From the NCBI GenBank assembly GCA_034421995.1, contig DAOUJY010000121.1, forward strand, positions 1-47,538: a stretch of DNA of 47,538 nucleotides. Direction: 5' to 3'. Under the pieces are notes generated by a model. That model searched no databases, was not told the DNA's origin, and saw only the letters and a program-made list of their open reading frames with translations. Within the stretch, counting starts at the first letter, position 1. The number at the start of each line of letters is the position of its first letter. Both the position numbers and the translations under genes were made by a program. This document shows, one piece after another, positions 33,708 through 42,077 of this stretch. Origin of the DNA: Bin87 sp034421995 (GTDB lineage: Bacteria > Chloroflexota > Dehalococcoidia > Lucifugimonadales > UBA3495).

Positions 33708-34503
33708 TGGGGACCGATTCTCCTGAGACTGACCGAAGGGTAATGTCTCCGGCGGTGAGGGTCAACAGTTCGCCATCGTCAGTCCGAAGGAGCAGGTTCC
33801 CGGACGCATCGATGTCCTCGGCGAGGCCGGCGCTGGAGGCGTCGTGGTGGGTAACGGTCACCCGCTGGCCCAGGGTGTCCAACCACCTGCGCCACTCCGG
33901 TATCGGCGACCGACCTCGCCGCAGGTCCAGGTACAGCCCATCCATATGCTGCAAGATGCGACGGAGCAGTTCGGCGCGGTCGATTCCCGATTGCGCCAAC
34001 TCGTTCAGGCTGGCGGCGGTGGCGGCGATTTCCGGGTCGGCGGATACGTCAAGAGCCACGTTGACGCCGACGCCCACGATGGCGTGTTCGACGCGGTTAC
34101 CGGACAGCGCGCTTTCCGCCAGGATGCCGCAGACCTTGCGGTCCTCAATCATCAAGTCGTTGGGCCATTTTATCGTAGGGTAAAGGCCCGCCACCTGCCG
34201 GACGGCGCGAGCCACGGCGACGCCGGCCAACGGGCTGAGCAGGGGCAATGCGTCCGCGTCCGGGCGAAACAGGACGGAAAAGTACAGATTTCCCCCGTCT
34301 GAAACCCAGCGGCGTCCGAGGCGACCTCGGCTGGCCGTCTGCGTTTCGGCGACGACCACCGCGCCTTCGTCCGCTCCATCACGGGCCCACTGGGCGGCAT
34401 CGTCCATGGTGGAGCCGGTGGACTGGTAGTATCTGACGCTGCGCCCGATGATGGCCGTGTACAGGCCCGTTTGCAGCATCCGGGCGACGATAGAGGCGGG
34501 CAA
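33700..34503 (-). CDS. birA: Biotin--[acetyl-CoA-carboxylase] ligase
   Basis: The 267-residue ligase shows YYQSTGSTMDDAA, the biotinyl-AMP loop TQTASRGRLGRRW (family G-R-G-R-x-G-R-x-W), LYFSVLFRP, IKWPNDLMI and GVGVNVA. The C-terminal domain follows with LAEDIDASGNLLL. The N-terminal repressor helix-turn-helix of E. coli BirA is absent, so it is ligase only. TTG 34503 gives the normal family length; ATG 34479 would cut into the first strand. Confidence 0.94.
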   Translation of the reverse strand: MPASIVARMLQTGLYTAIIGRSVRYYQSTGSTMDDAAQWARDGADEGAVVVAETQTASRGRLGRRWVSDGGNLYFSVLFRPDADALPLLSPLAGVAVARAVRQVAGLYPTIKWPNDLMIEDRKVCGILAESALSGNRVEHAIVGVGVNVALDVSADPEIAATAASLNELAQSGIDRAELLRRILQHMDGLYLDLRRGRSPIPEWRRWLDTLGQRVTVTHHDASSAGLAEDIDASGNLLLRTDDGELLTLTAGDITLRSVSGESVPNA

Positions 34504-34517
34504 GGGAACACACCCGG

Positions 34518-36029
34518 CTATGCGGTCAGGCTCATTTGCCCGGCCATCCGCCCGCGCCGCTGGTTTTCCCGGCGCAAGCTGGATAGGGTCAGCGTGTTAG
34601 ATTTGATGCGATTGCAGGGGCTGCAAAGGAGGACGCGATTGGAAATATGGTTGATACCGCCATCTGAGCGGGGCGTATTGTGGTCCAGCTCCAGGTACAG
34701 CGGGTCGTCAAAGCGGCGGTCGCAGCCCCGGCAGACGATGCCGTTTTGCTCGACCAGTATGCTAAACATCTGGTCACGCGAAAGTTTGGGGCCGGGCGGT
34801 TCGGGAAAACGCACCTTGACCTTGAGGTAGGGCGCGGCATTTTCGCCATCGTCGGTACGCGCCGGCGGGGCGGTCTCATAATGGACGTCGCCGCCGGTCA
34901 GAGTTGGCTGCGCCGGGCCCCGGCGTCCGCCACAGGCGGATCCCGACGTAATCAGGCCCTCGCTGTGCAAACGCTCCAGGACGGTTTGGTGGGCTTTGTC
35001 CCAGATGTCGATGCCGACCCATTGCCGGCCCAGGCGCTCGGCGGCGATGGGCGTGGTGGCGCAGCCGGCAAAGGGATCAAGCACCCAATCGCCGGGGTTG
35101 CTGCTCGCCTCGATGATGCGCTCGTAGAGGGCGAGAGGCTTCTGCGTCGGATATCCGGTGCTCTCTTTGGAGTTGGCCTGCAACGGCGGGATGTCGTCCC
35201 AAATCGTATCGACCGGGATGCCTTTCATCTCGTCAAGGTAGCGCTTCTGATTAGCAAGCCCGGTTGAGGAGTAATGAATTAGCCCGTTATCGTGGGCCTC
35301 TTGCATCCGTTCTTTCGTCCAGCGCCAGACTCGGGTATGCCCATTCCATTCATAGGTCAAGTTAGGTCGGTCCCGGTTGAGATTAGTTAGGTCAGCCAAA
35401 CGGTAGCGGCGTCCGGTTTCGGGTTCAACGTGACGATAAAATTTTTGCACGTAGTCCGGGTCGTGAGGCCGGAAGGGACGGTTCCAAATGAATTTGGCGC
35501 TTTTCGAGTAGTAGAAAATGGTGTCGTGGTTATTGGGATAGCTCTTGAAGGCCAGTCCTTTGGCGTTGGTCCGTCGCCAGGTAATTTCACTGCGAAAGTT
35601 CCCCCGTCCGAAAATAATGTCGAGCAGCTGCTTCAGATAATGGCTGGCAGTAGGGTCGCAATGCAAATACAGGCTGCCGTCGTCAGTGAGGACGCGGTGC
35701 ATCTCGGCCAGTCGGACGGCCATAAAAACCATAAAGGCGGCCATATCCCACCCATAGCTGTCTTTCGCCGCTTCCACCGACAGCCAGATACCGGGCCAGT
35801 CGTCCTTGATCTGGTCCAGCCATTCCGGGTGAACGTCAGTATCCCAACGCCAACGGTCCTGAAAACCGGCGCCGGTAGCCAAGCTGTCCGGTGTCGCGTG
35901 AAAATCCCGGTTCTTGTTGAACGGCGGATCAGTGGCAATCAAATCCACCGTCCCGGAGTTCATCCCCCGTAGCACATCCAAATTGTCGCGGTGGTAGAGG
36001 GTGCGGTTGGTGAAGTTTGGCGTTGCCAT
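34518..36029 (-). CDS. DNA adenine/cytosine-N4 methyltransferase fused to an HNH nuclease
   Basis: The methyltransferase part has motif IV DPPF at 34-37 (IATDPPFNKN) ahead of the SAM-binding DPFAGCATTPIAAERLGRQW at about 314-330, the beta-class order. A C-terminal HNH domain (about 430-476) has CxxC (CRGCDRRF), LELDHNTPRSDGGINHISN and CSPCNRIKSN, a zinc-HNH finger. The 503-residue chain may therefore modify and cut DNA by itself. It starts nine bases after a HEPN Ymh gene. The recognition sequence is not predictable. Confidence 0.88.
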   Translation of the reverse strand: MATPNFTNRTLYHRDNLDVLRGMNSGTVDLIATDPPFNKNRDFHATPDSLATGAGFQDRWRWDTDVHPEWLDQIKDDWPGIWLSVEAAKDSYGWDMAAFMVFMAVRLAEMHRVLTDDGSLYLHCDPTASHYLKQLLDIIFGRGNFRSEITWRRTNAKGLAFKSYPNNHDTIFYYSKSAKFIWNRPFRPHDPDYVQKFYRHVEPETGRRYRLADLTNLNRDRPNLTYEWNGHTRVWRWTKERMQEAHDNGLIHYSSTGLANQKRYLDEMKGIPVDTIWDDIPPLQANSKESTGYPTQKPLALYERIIEASSNPGDWVLDPFAGCATTPIAAERLGRQWVGIDIWDKAHQTVLERLHSEGLITSGSACGGRRGPAQPTLTGGDVHYETAPPARTDDGENAAPYLKVKVRFPEPPGPKLSRDQMFSILVEQNGIVCRGCDRRFDDPLYLELDHNTPRSDGGINHISNRVLLCSPCNRIKSNTLTLSSLRRENQRRGRMAGQMSLTA

Positions 36030-36038
36030 TTTGATGCC

Positions 36039-36833
36039 TCAGTGTTTCGTTGTTACCGCATCGTCCAACTTGGAATGAAGAAGCGATATTAGCGTGAGGT
36101 AGTCCGCAGCATCGTTTTCACCGTCCCAAAGTATCTTTGGCTCATGAGCCAAAGGATTTCGGATAGCTGCGACACAACCCTGCATCAATAACGCAATGCC
36201 CCGTTGCTCGTTCCTTTCTGTTTCTGTCGTCAGGGTATTAAACGCCAAAAGCGGCGCGTCACCCAAAAAAACCTTTTGTATGAGCCTTTCCCCGTCCAAG
36301 TCTATGCCGGATTGCTCCTGTATCCGTTTCAGTAGACCTTTGGAGGCTTCGAAAACTGCATGAAAATAATTGTCCTGCATGAGTTCCGCGTCGCAATATT
36401 TCGACACTTGGGGATGTACGCGTCGGCTAGAGAGCCTGCTTTTAATTCTCCGTGATCTGTTTTCTGCCTGCGTCAAGGTCCTGGCAACTTGGCGACGATG
36501 GAACTTACCATCGGCTTCGTACACCAAGCCAGAAAAAGCCAAAACCGTGTTGATAGCTTCGCGGTGATCATCGAATTGTTCCGCACGGCCAGCGAATCTT
36601 ACGGGGTCCAAATATACCTCAATGAACTTGAGGACCTCGTTAGCGTTGCGATTCCTCCGTAGGCTTTCGTCGAATGCCCAGCGTAGGCGGCGCCATTTGG
36701 TGCTCTCGCGGGATTGGTCAACGATGTTGATGCTGGCGAACGCATAGTCAATGTCTCCCCCGGTTCCACAATCCCCGAGTACTCGCGCCAATTGTTCGAC
36801 CTGCGCGGGTGAGAATGTAATTTTGTCGCTCAT
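36039..36833 (-). CDS. HEPN domain protein of the TIGR02391/Ymh type
   Basis: From ATG 36833 (GGAGAT upstream) the 264-residue protein has a helical N-terminal half and a C-terminal domain DNYFHAVFEASKGLLKRIQ, GIALLMQGCVAAIRNPLAH. This matches the Ymh family often found beside restriction-modification genes. RNPLAH near residue 226 is the R-x4-H ribonuclease motif of HEPN proteins. It immediately precedes the methyltransferase-HNH gene in one transcription unit, so a defence or abortive-infection role is likely by context. Confidence 0.8.
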   Translation of the reverse strand: MSDKITFSPAQVEQLARVLGDCGTGGDIDYAFASINIVDQSRESTKWRRLRWAFDESLRRNRNANEVLKFIEVYLDPVRFAGRAEQFDDHREAINTVLAFSGLVYEADGKFHRRQVARTLTQAENRSRRIKSRLSSRRVHPQVSKYCDAELMQDNYFHAVFEASKGLLKRIQEQSGIDLDGERLIQKVFLGDAPLLAFNTLTTETERNEQRGIALLMQGCVAAIRNPLAHEPKILWDGENDAADYLTLISLLHSKLDDAVTTKH

Positions 36834-36843
36834 GCGAAATCTC

Positions 36844-38184
36844 CTACCAACCGTGGTCGTACCGGTCCTGGAGCACATCCAGCAGGCGGCTGATGGGTAT
36901 CCGCTGCTGGGTCATCGTGTCGCGGTCGCGAATGGTTACGGCGTGATCATCCAGGGTGTCGAAATCCACGGTTACGCAGTAGGGCGTGCCTATCTCGTCC
37001 TGCCGGCGGTAGCGGCGGCCGATGCTCTGGGCGTCGTCGAACTGGCTGCGGAACCGGCGACGCACCAGGTCGTACACGCTGCGGGCGGTCGGCGCCAGGC
37101 GGGCATTCCGGCTGAGGGGCAGGACGGCGACCGTTACCGGCGCCAATTCTCGGTGGAAGTGCAGCACGGTGCGGGTGTTATTGGACGTGGGATCCGGGCC
37201 GTCGGGTTCGTCGTCGTAGCTGTCCAGCCAGAAGGCCAGGGTGGCGCGGTCCACTCCGCCGGAGGGTTCGATAACGTAGGGCAGGTAACGCTCGTGGAGT
37301 TCGTCGTCGAAATAGGTCAGGTCCTCGCCGCTGTATTCCTTGTGGCGGCCCAAGTCGAAGTCCGTGCGGTTGGCGATGCCTTCCAGTTCGCCCCAACCCC
37401 AGGGGAAGCGGTATTCGATGTCGTAGGTGGCCTTGGCGTAGTGGGCCAACTCGTCGCCGGCGTGCTGGCGCAGGCGCAGGTTATCGGGGCGAATACCATA
37501 TCGAACGTACCAGTTGAAACGAGCCTGCACCCATTGCTGCAACCATTCGTCGTCGGTGCCGGGCTTGACGAAGAACTCAATCTCCATCTGCTCAAACTCG
37601 CGGGTGCGGAAGGTGAAGTTGCCGGGGGTTATCTCGTTGCGGAAGGCTTTGCCGATTTGGGCAATACCGAAGGGCAGCTTCTTGCGGGTGGCAGTCTGCA
37701 CATTCTGGAAGTTGACGAAGATGCCCTGGGCGGTTTCGGGGCGCAGAAAAACCTCGTTGCTGGAATCCTCCACCGGCCCCATGAAGGTGCGGAACATCAG
37801 GTTGAAGCGCCGGGGTTCGGTGAAGTCACGGCCGCACTTCGGCTCCGGGCAGTTGTCGGTCTCCAGTTGGTCCTGGCGGAAGCGACGGTGACATTGGCGG
37901 CACTCCACCAGCGGGTCGCTGAAGTTCTCTACGTGGCCGCTGGCCTCCCAGACCCGGGGGTGCATCAGGATGGCGGCGTCCAGGCCCACCACATCATCAC
38001 GCTCGGAGACGACTGAGCGCCACCAGGCTTCCTTGACGTTGCGCTTCAGTTCGACCCCCAAGGGGCCGTAGTCCCAGGTCGATCCGAGGCCGCCGTACAC
38101 CTCGCTGGACTGAAAGACGAAACCCCGTCGCTTGGACAGGGAAAGAATTTTATCCATATCGGCGTATGGCATGGTGCGCGGCAT
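36844..38184 (-). CDS. glyS: Glycyl-tRNA synthetase (dimeric class II type)
   Basis: The 446-residue enzyme is the alpha2 form with SSEVYGGLGSTWDYGPLG, a zinc-finger section (CRQCHRRF...CPEPKCG), motif 2 AFRNEITPGNFTFRTREFEQ, motif 3 VIEPSGGVDRATLAF and a C-terminal anticodon domain. It charges tRNA-Gly. GCGAGG precedes ATG 38184. The defence-like HEPN gene follows 10 bases downstream. Confidence 0.97.
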   Translation of the reverse strand: MPRTMPYADMDKILSLSKRRGFVFQSSEVYGGLGSTWDYGPLGVELKRNVKEAWWRSVVSERDDVVGLDAAILMHPRVWEASGHVENFSDPLVECRQCHRRFRQDQLETDNCPEPKCGRDFTEPRRFNLMFRTFMGPVEDSSNEVFLRPETAQGIFVNFQNVQTATRKKLPFGIAQIGKAFRNEITPGNFTFRTREFEQMEIEFFVKPGTDDEWLQQWVQARFNWYVRYGIRPDNLRLRQHAGDELAHYAKATYDIEYRFPWGWGELEGIANRTDFDLGRHKEYSGEDLTYFDDELHERYLPYVIEPSGGVDRATLAFWLDSYDDEPDGPDPTSNNTRTVLHFHRELAPVTVAVLPLSRNARLAPTARSVYDLVRRRFRSQFDDAQSIGRRYRRQDEIGTPYCVTVDFDTLDDHAVTIRDRDTMTQQRIPISRLLDVLQDRYDHGW

Positions 38185-38215
38185 GGTGAACCTCGCGGTC
38201 AGAATTGGGTGACTA

Positions 38216-40285
38216 TTATGTTACCACAGCAGCCTCATCGGCCGGTCCGGGCAGTTGTTGGCGCACTGCGTCGGCGAGGCTTTGGGCGGCCAGGTCGTCC
38301 AGCTTGATGTAGCGGGCCGACATTGCGTCGGCGATGTTCTTCGCCAGTTCCAGCTTGATGAAGTCCTGCTCGGTGTCAACCACCACCGACGGGATTTTGG
38401 CGGCAGCCACGGTCTCGCCCAGATGCTTTACCTCGTCAGGCAGAGTGAGGACGTTGGACGACTGTTCGCCGGCCAGCGTCACGTTGGCCCGCCCGTCGGA
38501 GAGCAGCACCAGCAGGGGCAGAACATCGCGGTCCTTGAGCCGCTCGGTTTCCAGGGTCTCCATGGCCAGATAGATGCCTCGGGACAACGGCGTGCGCCCG
38601 CCGGTGGGCATTTCCTGGAGGCACCACTGGGCCATTTCGACGCTGCCTGTGGGTGGCAGCAACAACTCCGCTCCGGTGCCCCGGAAGGCGATCAAGCCCA
38701 CGCGATCGCGGCGTTGATAGGCGTCGAGGAGCAGGGACATCACCGCGCCCTTGACGGCGACCATGCGACGTTGCGCGCCCATGGAGCCGCTGGCATCCAC
38801 GACAAACAGGATCAAAGAGCCCGTGTGGGTTTCGCGTACCTTCTCGCGCACGTCCCACGGTTCGATGAGGAGAGCGCCGGCATCGTCTCCGGCGCCGGCT
38901 TGGCGGGTCTGTTGGTACGGAGCGGCGGCGCGCAGCGTGGCGTCCAGCGCCAAATCGGACGGCGTTCCCTGAGGGACGCGGGCGGCCACATAGCGGCCGG
39001 CCGAAGTATCGCTGACGGTGGTGGCGCGGCGGCCGGAGGAGCGACGCTCCCGGCGGTCCGGCGGCTGGACTTGCAGGTTCTGGACGGCGTAGGGATCTCC
39101 GATTTCAAACCATTCGTCGCCCAGGGCAGCGTCGGCGGGTTCTTCGGGTTCAGGTTCCGGCGGGTCGGGTTCTCTATCGCTGTCGGCGTCGCCGGGATCT
39201 TGATCGGACGAGGTGTCCTGATTGGATGGTTCCCGGTCGCGCTGCTGGTTCTGGAAATCTTCCAACATATTGTCCAGCTGCTCGGTGACCAGATGGGGCT
39301 GCTGGAAGGGCTGGCGACGCTGGCGATGCAGCAAGGCCATGAGCGCCGCCTCACGCACGTCCTCCACATCCACCACTGCCCGGCCCTCGTAGGCCGCAAT
39401 AGTGCTGGCGGTCTTGTACATCACGATGTCGCCGCGCAAACCGTCAACCTGGTACTCGGCGCAGATGTCGGTGATGAGTTCCAGGATCTCGTCGGGCACC
39501 ACGACATCGGCGAGGCGCTGCTGGCTGCTGATGAGCCTGTCCCGCTCGGCTTGCTCCATCTCGACCCAGGCATCCATGAAATCGAACGGGTTGGCTTCAA
39601 AGGCCATGCGGCGGCGGACCACCTCGCGGCGTTCCTCGGGTTGGAACACACCGTCAACCTCCACCGCCAGGCCGAAGCGGTCGAGCAGTTGAGGCCGCAG
39701 GTCGCCCTCTTCCGGGTTCATCGTGCCCACCAGCATAAACTCGGCGTCGTGGCTGACGGAAATACCCTCCCGCTCCACGTAGTTGCGGCCCATGGCGGCG
39801 GCATCCAGCAACACGTCCACCAGATGGTCGTTGAGGAGGTTCACCTCGTCAATGTACAGGATGCCCCGGTGGGCGGCGGCGATAAGGCCCGGTTCAAAGT
39901 TCTTCTCACCCGACTTGATCGCTTGCTCAATATCCAGCGAACCCACCAGGCGGTCTTCGGTAGCCCCAACGGGCAGGTCAACAATGCGGACCTGGCGATT
40001 AGAAGGGCCGCCGACCCGGCCGGCCTGCCGGCACCACTGGCATACTTCCTGCGGGGCGCCCGGTTCGCAGCTGTAGGGACAGCCCGGCACCACCGGCACC
40101 TGGGGCAACAGGGCGGCGAGGGAGCGCACGGCGGTGCTTTTGGCAGTGCCCTTCTTGCCCCGCACCAGCACACCGCCGATGCGGGGGTTGATGGCGTTGA
40201 GCAACAGCGCCCGTTTCATCGGCGTTTGCCCGACGATGGCGGTGAAGGGGAAGCGCGGCTCGCGCCCTGCGGTCGGTTGCGTCAC
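38216..40285 (-). CDS. Fused ChlI-ChlD-type chelatase motor, probable cobaltochelatase subunit
   Basis: The N-terminal AAA+ half has Walker A RGKKGTAKST, a Cys-rich CPYSCEPGAPQEVCQWC insert (four Cys, possible metal or FeS site) and Walker B GILYIDEVNLL. An acidic linker rich in Pro, Glu and Asp follows. The C-terminal von Willebrand A domain has the MIDAS motif VVDASGSMG (from about residue 495). It is a single-chain equivalent of ChlI plus ChlD that would power CobN. Start uncertain: GTG 40285 fits the family, GTG 40315 lies just after the cbtA stop. Confidence 0.88.
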   Translation of the reverse strand: MTQPTAGREPRFPFTAIVGQTPMKRALLLNAINPRIGGVLVRGKKGTAKSTAVRSLAALLPQVPVVPGCPYSCEPGAPQEVCQWCRQAGRVGGPSNRQVRIVDLPVGATEDRLVGSLDIEQAIKSGEKNFEPGLIAAAHRGILYIDEVNLLNDHLVDVLLDAAAMGRNYVEREGISVSHDAEFMLVGTMNPEEGDLRPQLLDRFGLAVEVDGVFQPEERREVVRRRMAFEANPFDFMDAWVEMEQAERDRLISSQQRLADVVVPDEILELITDICAEYQVDGLRGDIVMYKTASTIAAYEGRAVVDVEDVREAALMALLHRQRRQPFQQPHLVTEQLDNMLEDFQNQQRDREPSNQDTSSDQDPGDADSDREPDPPEPEPEEPADAALGDEWFEIGDPYAVQNLQVQPPDRRERRSSGRRATTVSDTSAGRYVAARVPQGTPSDLALDATLRAAAPYQQTRQAGAGDDAGALLIEPWDVREKVRETHTGSLILFVVDASGSMGAQRRMVAVKGAVMSLLLDAYQRRDRVGLIAFRGTGAELLLPPTGSVEMAQWCLQEMPTGGRTPLSRGIYLAMETLETERLKDRDVLPLLVLLSDGRANVTLAGEQSSNVLTLPDEVKHLGETVAAAKIPSVVVDTEQDFIKLELAKNIADAMSARYIKLDDLAAQSLADAVRQQLPGPADEAAVVT

Positions 40286-40316
40286 GGGAACATCCAGTGC
40301 ATGGGATTGGCACACG

Positions 40317-41114
40317 TCAGCCCGTAGTGGCGGGGGCCGCGCCGGACGACTGGGGATAGGCATGAACATCCCGCTCGCGATACAACCGATAACCCACGGT
40401 GGCAAAGGCGATCCCCATCCACAGCAGGAAATGGCCGCTAGCGGTGAAGGTGCGGAACATGATGGTGAGTTCCGCCGGCAGCCAGTCGGGGGCGGCGTCG
40501 CGGACGCTGGGGAGTGCATAGGCTAGCAGCAAGGCGACTACCGCATAGGCCAGCCCGATACCGAGGTAGCGGAGCCAGCGGCCCGAGCCGGCAGCGGAAC
40601 GGTTGACCAGTCCAACGCCGTAGATCACCAGAGCTACGGACACCGTGGAGACGGCCATAAAGAGGAACTGAAAGCCCTGGCGAGCCAGCAGTGTGCCTTC
40701 GTCTCCGATGCCGGGAGGGTTGAGGGGGAACTTGATTTGCGTGTACATCGACACGCCCCAAAAGCCCAGCAGCCCAGCCACGGCGGCCCAAGCCCAAGGA
40801 CTCCATCCCGGAGTGGCGTTGCGCATCAGGTGGTAGAGACCGGTGAATACGGCGCCGTACAAGATGCCGATGACCGCGAGGCCCACGCTCATGCCAACGC
40901 GTTGACCGCCCAGGCTGATCAGGAAAGACAAGGGTAGCGGCTCTTCCTCTTCGGCGTTTGCCAACTGCTCGGCACATCCGGCCCGGTCAATGTCGCAACC
41001 CTCTAGGGCAATGGCCCACTCCATCACGGGAACGTTGAAGATGTTCATGTAGGCGGCGACGAGGAGACCTACAATCACGCCCATTACCAGGGCGGTGGGA
41101 AGAATGCGCGTCAT
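40317..41114 (-). CDS. cbtA: CbtA-type cobalt transporter subunit
   Basis: A 265-residue membrane protein with about six helices; the start RILPTALVMGVIVGLLVAAYMN and WAWAAVAGLLGFWGVSMYTQ segments fit CbtA, the permease partner of CbtB, predicted to import cobalt. A Cys-flanked loop (GCDIDRAGCAEQL) lies after helix 1. Start ATG 41114 is well spaced from GGAGGT; ATG 41117 is adjacent. It overlaps the stop of a 30-codon ORF and lies between cbtB and the chelatase. Confidence 0.88.
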   Translation of the reverse strand: MTRILPTALVMGVIVGLLVAAYMNIFNVPVMEWAIALEGCDIDRAGCAEQLANAEEEEPLPLSFLISLGGQRVGMSVGLAVIGILYGAVFTGLYHLMRNATPGWSPWAWAAVAGLLGFWGVSMYTQIKFPLNPPGIGDEGTLLARQGFQFLFMAVSTVSVALVIYGVGLVNRSAAGSGRWLRYLGIGLAYAVVALLLAYALPSVRDAAPDWLPAELTIMFRTFTASGHFLLWMGIAFATVGYRLYRERDVHAYPQSSGAAPATTG

Positions 41115-41206
41115 CATGCACCTCCGATGACTCTCTGGCTGAACCGGTTTATCGTCTGGCCGTATGGCCCTTGGACGATTTGAATAAACCAATCAAGCAG
41201 AATCAC
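41114..41206 (-). CDS. Thirty-residue ORF coupled to cbtA
   Basis: GTG 41206 follows AGGAGGAG by six bases and opens a 30-codon frame (ILLDWFIQIVQGPYGQTINR and FSQRVIGGA) whose TGA overlaps the ATGATG of cbtA. The product is short and amphipathic with a hydrophobic N-terminus. It could be a small transporter subunit or a translated coupler. No family known to me. Confidence 0.5.
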   Translation of the reverse strand: MILLDWFIQIVQGPYGQTINRFSQRVIGGA

Positions 41207-41263
41207 GGCGCACTCCTCCTGACGCTCAGACGAGCGTCCGCGCGGCGAAACTTGCCGATGTGG

Positions 41264-41322
41264 GTTCCGGCGCGAGCCGGAATGTTGTCGAAACCGGCCC
41301 GGCATAAACCCGACGCCGGGCC
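41264..41322. repeat. Hairpins in the cbtB-cbtA gap
   Basis: Two inverted repeats lie here: a degenerate GTTCCGGC/GCCGGAAT relative of the dispersed palindrome (41264-41282) and a strong GGCCCGGC/GCCGGGCC stem (41296-41322) right after cbtB. No T tract follows the stem, so it may protect or attenuate the RNA. Confidence 0.6.
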
Positions 41323-41332
41323 ATGAGGTTGC

Positions 41333-41533
41333 CTAGTGGCACATGAAGGCAACGTGGCGGGCGTGGTGGAAGAACTCGTGGACGGTAGTCAGAATGCCGG
41401 GAGCGCCGATGGATGCGGCGTGAACTCCGCCGTCAACGTACCCAACCAGGTAGAGGGCGATGGCGCCGAGGACAAGCCACGGAGCCCAGGCGGCGGTGTC
41501 GGTAGCGGACAGGAAGCGGTTGATCATACCCAT
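41333..41533 (-). CDS. cbtB: CbtB-type cobalt transporter subunit
   Basis: From ATG 41533 (GAGGAG seven bases upstream) the 66-residue protein has one membrane helix (APWLVLGAIALYLVGYVDGG) and the His-rich C-terminus HEFFHHARHVAFMCH that marks CbtB and probably binds cobalt. CbtB and CbtA are usually B12-riboswitch regulated. Here cbtB has its own promoter-like element upstream. Confidence 0.9.
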   Translation of the reverse strand: MGMINRFLSATDTAAWAPWLVLGAIALYLVGYVDGGVHAASIGAPGILTTVHEFFHHARHVAFMCH

Positions 41534-41585
41534 GTTTTCACTCCTCTTGGTCGGATGAACGTTTTTGAGTCTCATCAACGGTGGC

Positions 41586-41614
41586 ATTCTAGTACCCCGT
41601 CGGCGGATTCACAA
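41586..41614 (-). promoter_or_regulatory. Possible internal promoter before cbtB
   Basis: On the minus strand TTGTGA (41614-41609) and TAGAAT (41591-41586) are 17 bases apart, about 46 bases before the cbtB start. Confidence 0.45.
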
Positions 41615-41649
41615 TACCGGCCGGCAGACGATATTCACTATTGCGCGAG

Positions 41650-42060
41650 TCAGCGTTCCACGAAGACCAGGGCGTCCTCCTTGCCGACCCAGCGGTCGCG
41701 AGCCTCTTCAAAGGCGCGCAGTTTTTCCGGTTGCAGTTCGGTGCGCTTTTCGTCGTCGTCCAGGTAGGGATTCGGGAAGTAGCATCGCACCAAAGTCTCA
41801 TCCCAATCGTGGGAGAAACGAACATAGTAGGATTTGAGGTCGCCGTGGCTGGTGGCCTCGACGAACTGGATGCCGTCGATCCGTTCCAGCTGGAGGTGGA
41901 AGTGCCAGTTGTCGGCCTCGATGGTGGCCCAACCGTTGTGCACCTCCGGCTCCTTGATGCCGTCGGCGTGGTTTTCGCTGACCACGGAACCGCCACCGAC
42001 GACCCACATCATTTTGGGGTCCAGGGTCAGTTCCTTGAGCAATTCAAGCGTGTTTTCCAT
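41650..42060 (-). CDS. Unrecognised conserved-looking protein between cobN and cbtB
   Basis: ATG 42060 has AGGAGG nine bases upstream and follows cobN by 17 bases. The 136-residue product is soluble, mixed alpha/beta, with ATIEADNWHFHLQLERIDGI, SYYVRFSHDWDETLVRCYFP and a charged helical end (EKLRAFEEARDRWVGKED). A metal or tetrapyrrole-related role is suggested by position only; it somewhat resembles heme-utilisation proteins of the ChuX type but I would not assign it. It is probably part of the B12 operon. Confidence 0.7.
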   Translation of the reverse strand: MENTLELLKELTLDPKMMWVVGGGSVVSENHADGIKEPEVHNGWATIEADNWHFHLQLERIDGIQFVEATSHGDLKSYYVRFSHDWDETLVRCYFPNPYLDDDEKRTELQPEKLRAFEEARDRWVGKEDALVFVER

Positions 42061-42077
42061 CTGCCGCGTCCTCCTGC

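Noticed and set aside
38255..40327. A 690-codon plus-strand frame opposite the chelatase gene
   Set aside because: The minus strand has Walker A, Walker B and MIDAS motifs; the plus frame has none.
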